Below, in pieces: positions 28,340-41,100 of a DNA stretch of 64,000 bases (position 1 is its first letter; each line of letters opens with the position of its first letter). A model generated the notes under the pieces. The model had not been told where the DNA came from and ran no database searches. It was given only the letters and a program-made list of their open reading frames with translations. A program made the translations under genes and the position numbers. Source of the DNA: Mytilisepta virgata. Its lineage: Eukaryota > Mollusca > Bivalvia > Mytilida > Mytilidae. The DNA is taken from contig CM051517.1 in NCBI GenBank assembly GCA_028015205.1, forward strand, positions 61,069,455-61,133,454, read 5' to 3'.

Positions 28340-28445
28340 GGGTACTTGTCTATTGTATAACCTGCCCCTTGTGGGCCCTTGATCGATTTGGTGAATAAAT
28401 CTATCTATCTATCTATCTATCTATCTGTTTGTCTGTCTGTCTGTA
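28340..28445 (+). repeat. possible LINE 3' tail ending in an ATCT/TCTG microsatellite
   Basis: 'ccttgatcgatttggtgaat' followed by aaat and then (ctat)n from about 28400 and (tctg)n to 28445. A polyadenylation-like 'gaataaat' directly before a tetramer tail is the usual 3' end of several LINE clades. No upstream reverse transcriptase seen. Confidence 0.45.
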
Positions 28446-28869
28446 TATATACCAATTTGTAATTTAAAATAAAAATATCTATCTATCTTTTAAAACAAAT
28501 AGCTATGAATTCGAGAAATAAATGGGCTTAATGCAGCGTGATGTTTAATTATTTATAACTGCCGAAAAAATCAATATATTTAATAGAACAATTAACAAGC
28601 AGTTATATACTATTAGTTATTTTAATGTCAAACAGAATGGAGGATTTCCCACCTCAGTCATCATGGTCATATATGATATTTAAAAATGGGTCAAAGACTC
28701 AATAGATGGTTTGCATGTAATAACCAATATCACAGGATTCAGTGTGACATGCAAGACCATATATTATACATGTATGTAGCTTGGCCCTATGAGTGAAATA
28801 TGCTATTAATAAAGTATTGTACGTATAATAAGAACGAGAGGCTCGGAGGTCTAAGCCTGTATCGCGCAC

Positions 28870-29640
28870 AAGGCAAAAACAAGAATTGCCCATGGCTGCC
28901 ATGTTTGTCGGATTTGGACAAAATGAGAAAACCTTGTAAAAACGAACCTCCCACAGATGCTTCTAGTCATGTGTAAAAACAACCTCCCACAGATGCTTCT
29001 AGTCAGGTTTTATTCCATTTGGCCAAGCAGTTCCAAAGATTTTTTTTAAATCAACAAATGAGTAACAAGAATTTTCTATGGCGGCCATATTTGTTACCCG
29101 ATCACGACGGAATGAGGAAATTTTGTAAAGGATATCCCATATATGCTTCCTGTCAAGTTTCGATCCATTTGGCCCAGCGATTTCAGAGAAGAAGATTTTT
29201 AATATCAGCCATTCAGAAACAAGAACTGCCCCATGGTGGCCATATTTGTAGTCTGATCGTGACGAAATGAGGAAACTGTAATGAAGGACCCCAATAAATG
29301 TGCCCTATCAATTCTTGTTCCATTTGGCCGAGCAGTTTTAGAGAAGAAGGATTTTTTATATCAGCCAATCAGAAACAAGAAATGTCCATGGTGGCCATAT
29401 TTGTAGTCCCATCAAGACAAAATTGGGAAACTTTGAAAGGAACCTCCCATAGATGATTCCTGTCAAGTTTCGATCCATTTGGTACAGTAGTTCCACAGAT
29501 TTGTTTTTATTTAATCAACCAATGAGAAACAAGAATTTTCCATAGCGGCCATTTTTGTTGACCGATCGGGACGAAATGAGGAAACTGTGTAAACAACCTC
29601 CCATAGATGCTTCCTTGTCAAGTTTCGTTCCATTAAGAAT
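28870..29640 (+). repeat. tandem array of ~155-bp units
   Basis: Five units each carry 'aacaagaa', a 'ccatggtggccatatttg' segment, 'gacgaaatgaggaaac' and 'tcaagtttcgatccatttgg'. Anchors lie near 28882, 29067, 29221, 29377 and 29531. It adjoins the array at 29860 and is of the same general type, but the units are distinct. Confidence 0.75.
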
Positions 29641-29859
29641 AAGAAAAAGGGTTTCCCTGGTAATGGATGAGTAACAACATTGGTAAAGTCGTTTCCCAAT
29701 CTTCAATACATAAATATGTTTAAACTGAACCATTTTATACAATGGCACCATTTAAGGCAAGATTTAGAAAATGAATTCCACAATATTCATACAAAAAAAA
29801 ATTAAAACAAAAACAAAAATAATCAATAGGTTCTCAAGACCCTGTATTGCTGTTCCTAT

Positions 29860-30682
29860 GTCAAACTAAGATCGACTGTGGGGGGAATCTTGGTCACCAG
29901 ACATAAATCTGAAAGAGAACAATCTAAAAACCATTACTGCCAAGTCTGGTATCAATTGGCGAAGTGGTTTAAGACAAGAAGATTTTTAAATGAATTTTCC
30001 ATATGGTCGTATGTTAAACTAAGCGCAGCTGTGGCGGCCTTCTTGGTTCTCATTCTGGGCCATTGGACACACTTCTGAACGAGTACAATCTAAAAGGATT
30101 TTAAGATGAATTTTCCCACAGGGTCCTATGTTAAACTAAGTGCGGTCGCGGTCCTATGTTGAACTAAGCGAGGCTGTGGCAGTCATCTTGGTTGTCAGTC
30201 CGGGTCATTGGACACAAATCTGAAAGAGGACCATCTAAGGACCATTGCTGACAAGTCTGGTTTCAATTGGCCAAGTTGTTTCGAACAAGAAGTTTTTTTA
30301 AATGAATTTTATCAATGGGTCCTATATTAAACTAGGCGAGGCTGTGGCGGCCATCTTGGTTGACAGTCCAGTCATCGGACACAATTCCGAATGAGGACAC
30401 CATCTAAGGACCACTGCTACCAAGTCTGGTTCAAATTGGCCAAATGGTTTCATCCAAGAAGATTTTTAAAATTCAGTTTTTTTCTATTTTTTTATTACAG
30501 CAGAAGTTGGGAATATTGGACACAATATTTGAATGGGGCTACACAAGGACCATTCCACACAAGTTTGGTCCCAATTACCCCTGCCAGTGGTTTCTGAGAA
30601 TAATATTTTGAAAGAAAAGACCACGACGGAAGATTGACGACAAGTGCAATAGCTCACATGCCCTATAGGCAAGGTGAGCTAA
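29860..30682 (+). mobile_element. tandem-repeat element related to the one in RLR intron 13
   Basis: Degenerate ~155-165 bp units with 'gtcctatgttaaactaa', 'gtggcggccatcttggttg', 'aaggaccattgctgac' and 'attggccaagt' in order. It ends 'caatagctcacatg ... ggtgagctaa' at 30682, the same end as at 36482. Small ORFs inside it are repeat artefacts. Confidence 0.6.
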
Positions 30683-31345
30683 AAACTCATAATAATGCCA
30701 TTTAAAAAAAGCATATAAAACAAAACAAACTCAAGTTAACTTTATTTTGAATAATAAATTAAATAATAAAATTGTCATGTAAGAATAAATACTATCTCTG
30801 ATAACAAACAAAGCATAAACTGAACACGCTATGTATGCATAAATTTGCTTATAGTAAACAATGATTACATATTTTATTAGGCTTCATGAAAATTGGTTCA
30901 ATTATACTGTTGTTGCAACATCACAGATAAAAATCTTGATAAACACAAGCATTTAATGTTCAAATTCGGATTGATTCATCACAACTTGTATAAATAATAT
31001 TGAAAAAAACGGAAAACAAATAAAAATTCACTGAAGTCAAAATGTCAATATCAATGTTAAAAATATATAAATTAAAATAAATATATTTATCTATTGAATA
31101 ATACGATACATGTTGCTATCAGTTACAGTGTGTTTTGTCAAATGAAAGACAAAGAAAACAGCATTAAAAGTGATACATGTATTAGCATGCTTTTTGCATT
31201 ACACTTGTGTCAACTTACATTTACCTCGCTTCTGAATTATATTTTATTAAATTAGTTTGATTATTTAAGGTTTTGGATAATTTTAGTAATTAAAAACATA
31301 ATTTACGTATCAGCATACTCTTGGTAGTCTTGAATAAAAATGAAT

Positions 31346-31351
31346 TTTATT
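31346..31351 (-). terminator. candidate poly(A) signal of the RLR gene
   Basis: AATAAA on the minus strand, about 160 nt past the stop codon. An ATTAAA at 31428-31423 is an alternative nearer the stop. The region is AT-rich, so chance occurrence is likely. Confidence 0.3.
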
Positions 31352-31510
31352 ACAGATTCAAATATAAAGACTATCCTGCTATTACAATATACATATTACT
31401 AATTCCATTATAACACAGTGATTTAATAAAGATATATTGTACTCAGATATGAATTAAGAGACCATCAAATTTAAATAGCATCACTACCTCTTCCTCCAAA
31501 CCTCAAATGT

Positions 31511-32148
31511 TTAGTCACAGTCTTGAACATATGGCTGACCTTGAAGTCTGACCTCTAAATCTTCTTCGAGCAAAGCGTCTGGACAGAAAGGCACACTCTT
31601 CCATCTCTTGTAAACATTTGTTTTTGCAGCGCTATCTGCTACTAAGAAACCATCTATCTTCAGAACAGGGAATTGTGCACCTTTGTGAATGGTAACATTG
31701 CCAAGTTCTTTTCCACAAGTCTTGCATTTGACTTTACCGACACCACACGTTGTTAGATTATCAATGCGTTTCGCTTCCGATTTTTCGGTTGTGATATTGT
31801 TTCTAACCTCTTCGTTGATGACAGCGTGATGCGCGTCTTGTATTTTCTTGATATCAGAAGACATACATATATAAGTGCTGCATTTTCCACAACGTAGTAC
31901 AAATTCAGAATTTCTAAGTGTCCTCTTCTTCGAAAGCTTTTCCAAATCTCTTTTCTTCTTATCGGACTTTTGTATCTTTTCTATATCTGCAAGAAACTGA
32001 CTTTTATTTCTTCTTATACTTTCTTGCACTTTTTTAATGGCATCGTTCATTCTTGCCTCCCTAATCAGATTAATTTCTTCTTTTTCTGCCGTACCCCTTT
32101 TCTCACTGGCAATGACCACAAATTTACTCTCTTCCGCTCTTCCTCGAC
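31511..32148 (-). CDS. RIGI-like: RLR exon 18: motif VI, pincer region and C-terminal regulatory domain
   Basis: Residues 1056-1267 and the TAA stop at 31513-31511. It completes the arginine-finger motif QARGRGR (1053-1059). Lys/Arg-rich helices follow (the RLR pincer), then the regulatory domain: CGKC 1142-1145 and CKTC 1197-1200 bind one zinc ion in the family. [11 protein letters not shown] places Lys 1219 at the site of the RIG-I lysine that contacts RNA ends, and YKRW places Trp 1238 near the end. The second pair is CxxC, unlike the wider pair of human RIG-I. The open frame runs upstream to 32266, but those 40 residues are intron. Confidence 0.96.
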
Positions 32149-35100
32149 CTATGTTGATAAATTTATAATGGTAAATATGTATTCTAAATGTTTCTACCAA
32201 TATAAAAGCACCAGGACCTAACGGGACAATATAAATACTTAATGTATCCGGACCATAATAGATCATGATCGAAAATTGTATCTCTTTTTGACCGTGAATG
32301 GGTGAACCAAAAAAATTAAAGCTGGAATTTTGTATATAAATTTACTCAAGTTGAAACACTTTGTTGCTTATATGCAGAGTCTGTAAAAATAAGTTAGTTA
32401 TATTGGCATTTCCGAAGTTTGCCGATAATTACCGAGGTCATTTCAATTGCGTTGTATGGAACATCCGGGAACTTTTGAATAATCACGTGGTCATTTATTG
32501 TCCTTTTACCTTAAGCAATTGATTTTCTGTTGGGATTGCACACTGTTAAACCTTTGTTAGATTTTTGTGATATTGTATGCACGAAAAAAGCAATAAATCT
32601 ACTATAGTGGAAACCTTAAGACATGTATGCGTTGGAAAAAAATTATTAATGGCGACAAAAATAAAAGTTAAAGTTGTTTATAGTGTTATTTTAAACACAA
32701 ATATAACCTGCAGTTAATGAGGATACATTGATTTTTTTTAGTTTTATATGTTCATAACTTACAGTGCATCAAATTTATTTCGGTATTTTGTGATACGTTT
32801 TATTACATGTAAGCTGAATGAAGCTATTCACAGGATAAATGATCAGTTTGAGGATTGAATAATTCAAATAGTGCCGTGATACATGTTAGCCCTAAAGATA
32901 CTTGTGGGTATCTTCATAAAGTAGAGCTTTCTTCGATGTTTAGTATTAAAAACAGCCATAGAAGCACTATTTACATGTTTTTTTCTATTAAACTGCAGTA
33001 TTTATTATAAGTTTTTCCTTGCAATTAGGCCACATCCAGTTGGCTCTTAAAATATACAAAATAAATAATACCTCTAGCTTGCACCATAGCTATCTCGTTA
33101 GTGACATGGTCGTATCTGATAACCAAGTTACAAGTTTGTATATCTAATCCTTCCTCGGCTACAGAAGTGGCTATTATAATTTTATGTAAACCCGTTCTGA
33201 ACAGCTTTAGGATATCATCTTGGTCATTCTTTGTCATTCCTACAAAAAAACAAACAAACAAACAAAAAATCAGCGCACAATTTTCATATTTAAAATTAAC
33301 ATTTCAATCTGAAAGTCGATAGTCGTTCAAAAACACCACAATAATGTTTATTGTACAACCCAATTTCCTATTGCTGAATATAATTTCATATTATTCATTT
33401 TTGACAGAAAATCTCAAAGATAAATAGCATTTTTATTAAAATCTATAAAACATCATGGCACTGTATCTGATTGTTTACAAAAATTCTATATCGAAATACA
33501 TCAACAAATTTGTAATAAATAATTAACACACCTCCTTTCTCTCCACTTGCTTGAGTTCCGACAAATTTAACTGGTTTGAGACAAGAAAGACCATCTGTCT
33601 CCTTCATCCAATTCTCAATTGCCTGAACTAGATCTCTGGTTTTGATGAACACAATTACTCTAGATTCGGGCTTCTCACTGTACTGCTTGAATATTATATC
33701 TTTTAGGTCATCTAATTTTGGATTAACATGGTCTTTGTGGTCAACACAAGAAAGTAAAACAGGTTTTCCCTCTATAAAACATAAGAAGACAACATAAGAT
33801 ATAGTTTTGTCAGTTTGGTACATGTGCGGTTTTGTTGTTGTTGTTTTGGACTATATTTTTATTGAGACATAGGACCATAGGTTTTGGTTGATTTTCGTAT
33901 GGGACAATTAATGTACATATCTTGATTTTCTTAAATTTCATTTCTTTTTATTTGAATCCTCATATTATCGAACAATATAATGCTGCAAAATGTTAACCCA
34001 CGTGCCGAAGTTAAATTTTATTGGTGGAGATCGCGGTTTACCACAAATGGTTCGTACTAGCCTGTGCTGTTTACTAATTTCCTTTCAGCTGTACAAGGTA
34101 ACGCGATCTCGTAGTAAAATATTTAATAGTTCAGTAACCAAATATTGACAAAAGCGTGGACAGCAGACAACACGTACGTGCTATATTCAACAAACAACAA
34201 AATGGATAGAAGGAAAACCTTTTAAGGCAATCTTAACTGGTAGCCAAATAAATTCAGTACGTCACCCACATGACTTTTTGAAGAAATTATTTTCACACCT
34301 ATACGAGAACAGTACGCTGTGGCTGAATATAAAACTCCTTACGGATATTCTGTTTCAACTCATGAGTACATTCAAAAGAAAACGGTCAAGTTGAAGTTGT
34401 ATAATTTTTACAGTGCATCAAATTTATTTCGGTATTTTGTGATACGTTTTATTACCACCACTGGGTCTATGTCACTGCTTGTGGACTGTAAGTCCCCGAG
34501 AGAATTATCAGCCCAGTAGCCAGAATTTTTGTTCTGGCATGATTCATTACTCAAATGCCTCTAAATTTTCCGTTTAAAATTTTACAACATTATTAGAAAT
34601 TTCCAAGGCTCTTCCTGTTGATACAGATGTAACCCTTAGCTGAGTTTGGATTTCTGTTTGTTTTAATTGTTTTGGATTTTTAAGATTGTGCTTATTAATT
34701 CACCATTACATATTTAACTGGTTTTCCAACGCTTTGATCTCGAGCACTGCTGATGAATTGTCAGTCAATGAAATGGCCATACAGTGCATCAAATTTATTT
34801 CGGTATTTTGTGATACGTTTTATTGTTTATTGCGATAAGAATCACAATACACTAAATGCAAGCGAAAAATATAAATACATATACTTTCATAAATGCTCAA
34901 CATTTTTTCATCCGTTTTATCGTTAATGGCTCCTTCCTTGATGGATTTCAATTTCTGTTCAAGGTATTGCACAGCATCCTTTACACGTGCATCCTCGTAG
35001 ATGATCAAAACTTTGTTATATAGCTACAAAATATATAATTTCAAATTGTTTTCGTACTTCTTTTAAAACATCAAATTTTATTTCTTGCTGAAAAATTTAC

Positions 35101-38100
35101 ATATTTACAATTTATCTAATCTAAATTTACAGGTGAAATAATTCAACCTTTTAAATTTTCTATGGATTGAAATGAATTACAAGAATTGAATACGATCTTC
35201 ATTCAAAACGTACTTCGAGATATAATCTGCATGTTTCAAAATATCTTCTAGCGTCTTGGTTATTTATTTTTGCGGTCTCCCTCCACAATTTGCTGATCCA
35301 CTGTGTATAAGGATCAGAACCTTTGTCAGCAGGACCTTTCAATATTCCACCATTATCTGGTAAAAACGATGCAACTGAAATAAAATGAACCAGTAGTCCA
35401 TCATATCTGTTTTAGGGTATGATAGAAGAACAGCACAATGCGATAAACAAACTAAATGGGTTAGGTCGTTAGCACTGTCCTTTAGCTTTTTAATAATTAA
35501 TTTTTCAATTTATGATTTTTTTATTATGAATTACTAATCACAATTATTCACCCTGATAAGATTTTGACATGTTGGCAACAGACAATCGGCTGAAAACAAT
35601 GCAGAAAACTATACATATAAACTAACTAGAGGCTCCCAGGAGCTTGTATCGCCCCCCCTGGACTATGTCAATCTTGCCTGTCAGCCTGGAACATTGCTGT
35701 CAAGTTCCAATTGGCTCACTGGTTTCAAACAAGATCTTTCAGTGAACTTTCCCATTAATTAGGTCCTATGTTAAACTAACTTCAGCTCTGGCATCCATCT
35801 TGGCTTGTAGACAGGGTCATCAGATATAATTCTGAAAGAGGACCACCTAAGGACCATTGCTGCTAAGTTCTGTTCCAAGTTGCCAAGTATTTTTAGAGAA
35901 GATCTTTAAGTAAATCCCCCATAGGGTCCTATGTTAAACTTTGTTCGGCTTTGGCGGCCATCTTGGATAACGGATGGGGTCATCGGATATAATTCTGAAA
36001 AAGGACCATTTAATGACCATTGCTGCTAAATTTTGTTCAAATTGGCCAAGTGGTTTCAGACAAGAAGATATTTAAGAAAATTTCAAATAGGGTACTTTGT
36101 TAAACTATGTTCGGCTCTGGCGGCCACATTGGATGACGGGCGGGGTCATTGGATAAAATTCGGAAAGAGGATCACCTAAGGACCATTGCTGTTAAGTTTT
36201 GTTCTAATTTGCCAAGTGGTTTCAGACAAGAAGATCTTTTAGTTAATTTCAAATAGGGTCTGTTGTTAATCTATTTTCGGCTCTGGCGGCCATCTTGGGT
36301 GACAGGCCGGGTTTTTCATCGGATGCAACTCTGAAAAAGGACCACCTTAGGACCATTGCTGACAAGTTTTGTTCCAATTGGCCCAGTTGTTTCAGAGAAG
36401 ATATTTAAAGGAAAATTTTGACGGACGCCGGACACCAGGTGATGGCAATAGCTCAAATGGCCTTTTAGGCCAGGTGAGCTAATAAAATATTCCAATAATT
36501 TTGACTTAAATCTTCTTTCGCGTACATCAGCAAACAGAAAACGAATCAGAAAAGCATGGAGTGCTAAAAGATTAATTATCAGTGCAATAACTTCGAAAAA
36601 GACTTCAACCTACATTTAGAGTCAATCATATATTTTTCTATTGAGTTCATCATTGTCACCAACATTTCTCCAAAATAATTCTTTTTTCTTCCCTTTGTAT
36701 GCACTGTACCTATAAATAGAGTATCTAAGTTATTTTTACGTGTATTTGTATATATAAACCAAAGCTTTAAAGTTGAGATACTTACCATGAAAATTAGAAA
36801 TATTATCGAACATGTGTATATTTATCAGATGTGGTAGTATATCCCTTTGTAATATTATTCAAACCAAGGAAACAGAAGCTGTAGTTACGCAATTATGATT
36901 TAAGTCCCGCCCTTTTTACATAGAAATTGTAACAATAGAAAAATGTCCATGTGCCTGTCGTTCAGATCATTTCTTGTAAAATTCTGAATAAAAATAACAA
37001 TGAACGGACGATCATAGAAATTTTATAACTAGTAGAAACTTGAGTAAAACATTCTTATATATGATCATATGAGAATGAAGAAATATAATTAAGATGATGA
37101 TGGGGTTTAAAAAACAACAGAACATTGCTTCAAATTTATGCCTTTAGGTGCAAGTTTGACAGGGAAAACAGGATCCCAAAGACCAGGCCAGGTGTATTTC
37201 ATCTTACATATTCTTTTTAAGTTTCATTCCGATTCAATTCAACTAGAAATGGAAAACTTCTTCTAGTAAGTAATCTTGACATTTGCCCTACTGATCATGG
37301 CTTAAAACTACTGTCCCGATGCCTTACACACGGGTAAGTTTCACTTCAATCGCACAAAGCAAGTTCAGTTTTAAAACATACATTTTTTTGTAGTTGTGAC
37401 ATTGGTCGCTGAATTGTGAATCAGTATTGTTTTTCTCCTTCACAATTTTTTTCAAAAGTTAAGGTTCATTTGGGAAAGCAAACGCAAGCTACTAAAGCTA
37501 GGTATCACCCGTAAACGTAGTTTCTACTTCCATCAGTAGTGACCTCGACCTTTGATTTACTGATCTCAAACTCAATGGATTCATTCTCTTTTCTACTCCT
37601 TTCATCTACATAATTTTATTTCAGTCGAGTAAGACAAACATACGGCAATGAAACGACGTTCGACAGTACTTCAAAATGAAAGTCTGAAAATCATATCATT
37701 TCAAAATATAAATAAAATTGTGTATGAACCCTCAATGATGGAGAATTGCAAACTGTATAATCATTCGTTTTATTGAAAGGCCGGAAACAGATTTATAACG
37801 GTCCGTGAACTACATGTATGTCATATATGTAATATTAAAGCGACGGTTCTTACACTGCTCGGGAACAATGACATATTCTGATAAATCTGGCAGAGTTTCT
37901 TTGACAGTCGCTAACTCTTCTGCGTCTAGATTCGCCATCATTTTTTGAATATGTTCCTCCGCCCCGTGTTCAGTAGTTGCCCTTCCTACACCAACAGAGG
38001 CAGTCATACCTACAACCTAAAAGTATATAAATACTAGTTACTTATTTCTCAGCTAAGAACATTATAAATAGACAATATTTTCCAAGAATTCAAACTGAAT

Positions 38101-41100
38101 GTTAGATTAAACCAAAGTCCAAAACCTTTTGATGTTGACTTAATTATGTCTTGATTAAATGCACGTTATCCTTTTATCTATTAAAAAAATTTAACTATCT
38201 CTCATGTAAACCTGTTTGTATCCATAAAGCTGTTAAAGAAACGCAAATGTCCTTTTAATTTGACCTATGACCTTAACGAAGGTGGATCACTTGCATCTGT
38301 CCTTCCATATGCGATCCCTGCCAACATCAATTACAGTCTACCCATTATTTCCTGAGCAGATGACATGAAAGAACCTTTGTGAGTACGCTCATATATACCC
38401 CATGTCCCACTTTGTCATTCGGCAAACAAAATCTCACCATATTCCTAAGTTCAAAGACTCATAACTCCTACAAAAGTCAACTGATAAAAAATTCTTGTGG
38501 ATATGCACATCTACATAGTATGTCCTCGTTACCTAAAAAGTCTCATGAAATTCTGTTGTGTGGTTTTCGAAGAAAATTGCGATCAAAAACTGTTGCAGTA
38601 GTATGTTATGGTCAAAATTCAAGATCAAAGGGCATAACTCTAGAAAAAAATTGAATCAAAATCTGTCGATATGCACATCTACAGAAGTATGTCCGTCTTA
38701 ACTACAAAGTTTCATGAAATTCTTTCGTGTGGTTTCACAGGAGGTGCGCTCACAAACTGTTTCACTAGTACATTTTGGGCAAATCTAGGTTTAAAGGGGT
38801 ATAACTCCTAGAAAAAAATTGAATGAAAATCTCCTGTCGATATGCACATCTACAGAAGTATGTCCTTATTAACAACAAAGTTTCATGAAATTCTGTTGTG
38901 TGGTTTCAGAGGAGTTGCGCTCACAAGAATAGGACTGACGGACGGACGGGTCAAAAACATTATACCCCACGCAGGTGCGTGGAATATAAAAAAATCATTT
39001 CAATGGAAACTTTGAGCAGTCACAGCAGACGGGTGTATAGGGTATTGCTGTCATCAATTTTTCAAAGTTTCAAGAGGACAAATAGACCTAAGGAACAAAT
39101 AAAAAAAACGTAATCCATTGGACAAACAAACCCGGGAAGACATGAACGACCACAAGCACAACAAATAAACACTGAAAACCAAAAAAAAATGAACAACATG
39201 AACGCCTATAAAAACCAGGAGTGCACCTAGGTGCTCTGGCAGGGTAAGTAGTTCCTGCTCAGTATACGGTACCCGTCGTGAAAGTCAATCCGGTGGAGGT
39301 AACAAATCGGTGGAGGCACATGAAATGTTACGACAGTGGGAACAGGTCCAACATCATCTTAGATTTTTGAACAGCTGTAACGGTCAATCAATTCGTGATG
39401 AAGACCGTAAAATTTCCCAAGTTATGACATCAATTTATCCCTGATAAAACCCAGGTAAGAAGCTTTTGTGACAGCAGTAATCCTCCTTGTCGAAAGTCAG
39501 GGTAACTCACGCATGCCATTTTCATACTGTAGTTTCAGATGAGAATATTGTTGAAAATTGGCCAAACAAAATAAGAAATGGCCTCTGTTGTTCATCCAAC
39601 CGTAACCAAAGGTGGATCGTTTGTAGAGGTCTTTCCATACATCATTCCTAATAAGTTTGGTTACAATCCGTCAAGTAGTTTCAAAAGAGGAGATCAAAAT
39701 GTTAAAAGTTTACGAACGACGGGCGACGGACGTCGGATGCAGGTAAGCTAAAAAGATGCCTTATTCTAGATCTTTTTTTTCAGGGAACTACTTTACAAAT
39801 GCAACATATGATACACTATTCGGACAACATCTTATTGTTATACAGAGAACATGCATGATATATTTTTACCCTTGCTTATATCTTTCACAATTCTTATAGG
39901 AAACCTATAGTATAAGCTGCAGAAATAAGTGTTTTGATGTCGGTATCCGCATTTTGAATTTGATTTGCCCATATTATTTCACCATTATCTAAATTTAGAA
40001 ATAACCAGATCTTTTTCGAAAAAAGAATAATTCTGTCCTATCACATTTCTCGGTTATTCATTTGATAATATTTACCATTGGTAATTTGGCCTTATCAGCA
40101 TTTTCATCCATTTTAAGCTCCATATAAGTATGCATAATCTGGCTGTAAGCATGTTTGGCATGAGCATGGTGACACTCGTCAAACACTATCAAGGTAAAAT
40201 CTTCTATTTTTATATCATTCTCTCGAATGGCATTTACCAGTATTTGAGCTGTCACAACTAATATATCGCGCCTGAAAACATAACACCAGATAACTACCAT
40301 ACAATATCAAAATATAAGTACATGTATATGAGGAAGGCGACAATCAGACAATCCAATTTATAACTGGAAAATTAATAACATCCTTTGGCGTCAACGGTGT
40401 ACAAAAAATTAGCAGAAATAACCACATATCTCAAATAAGCACAGTTCTCCATACGATCAACATTTACCAAGACAAAAATACGACGATCTAATTTATATTC
40501 CATCTATTTAAAAACGTTACTGATATGCAATGTAAAGCTAATAACAGAACTATATACCAGTTGAAATATTCAGAATGAAAATTAATGTAAAAGTTCTAAA
40601 ATACGTTTGGTTTTTGGTCTTCCAAATGTTTCGGTTTTAATGCTGCGGATGAGAGGTACCTCCTTGAAATGCGTCGTATACAGCATAATATAAATTTACT
40701 ATATCTAATATTTATATCTTTGGATTGTTATTCTGTAATAAACGTCTTATGTATTTGAATTCTTACCTATTCAGCCATGAGGACATAGACTTGGGAAGCT
40801 TTGCTTCTCTTTGTTTTTCACCAGTGATAAGTTTTATTCTGTACTGTGAAAGGTACTTCTTACATTGGTCTGCCTGCTGTTTAGCAAGTGCACTTTGTTC
40901 GACCAAGAAAACAACTTTAGGAAATCTCCCTGTTGTCTTTTCTATATGATCCTTTAAATATAATTTGCACTTTTATTAGAACCTTACCTGGGTTTCGATT
41001 TGATTTTTAACATACATTTAGTGAGAAAAAAGTAAGGATACGTGATAAGGGTAAACACGGCACCATTCTCCGACAACATATTTCTCAATGAAAAACTACA

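Noticed and set aside
32149..32266. Upstream extension of the last RLR exon with an in-frame ATG
   Set aside because: Splice acceptor 'acatag' at 32149 joins motif VI exactly (QARG|RGR). The upstream residues do not match the helicase.
28870..36482. CRISPR-like direct repeats
   Set aside because: Units are 150-165 bp, degenerate and without unique spacers; the genome is animal.
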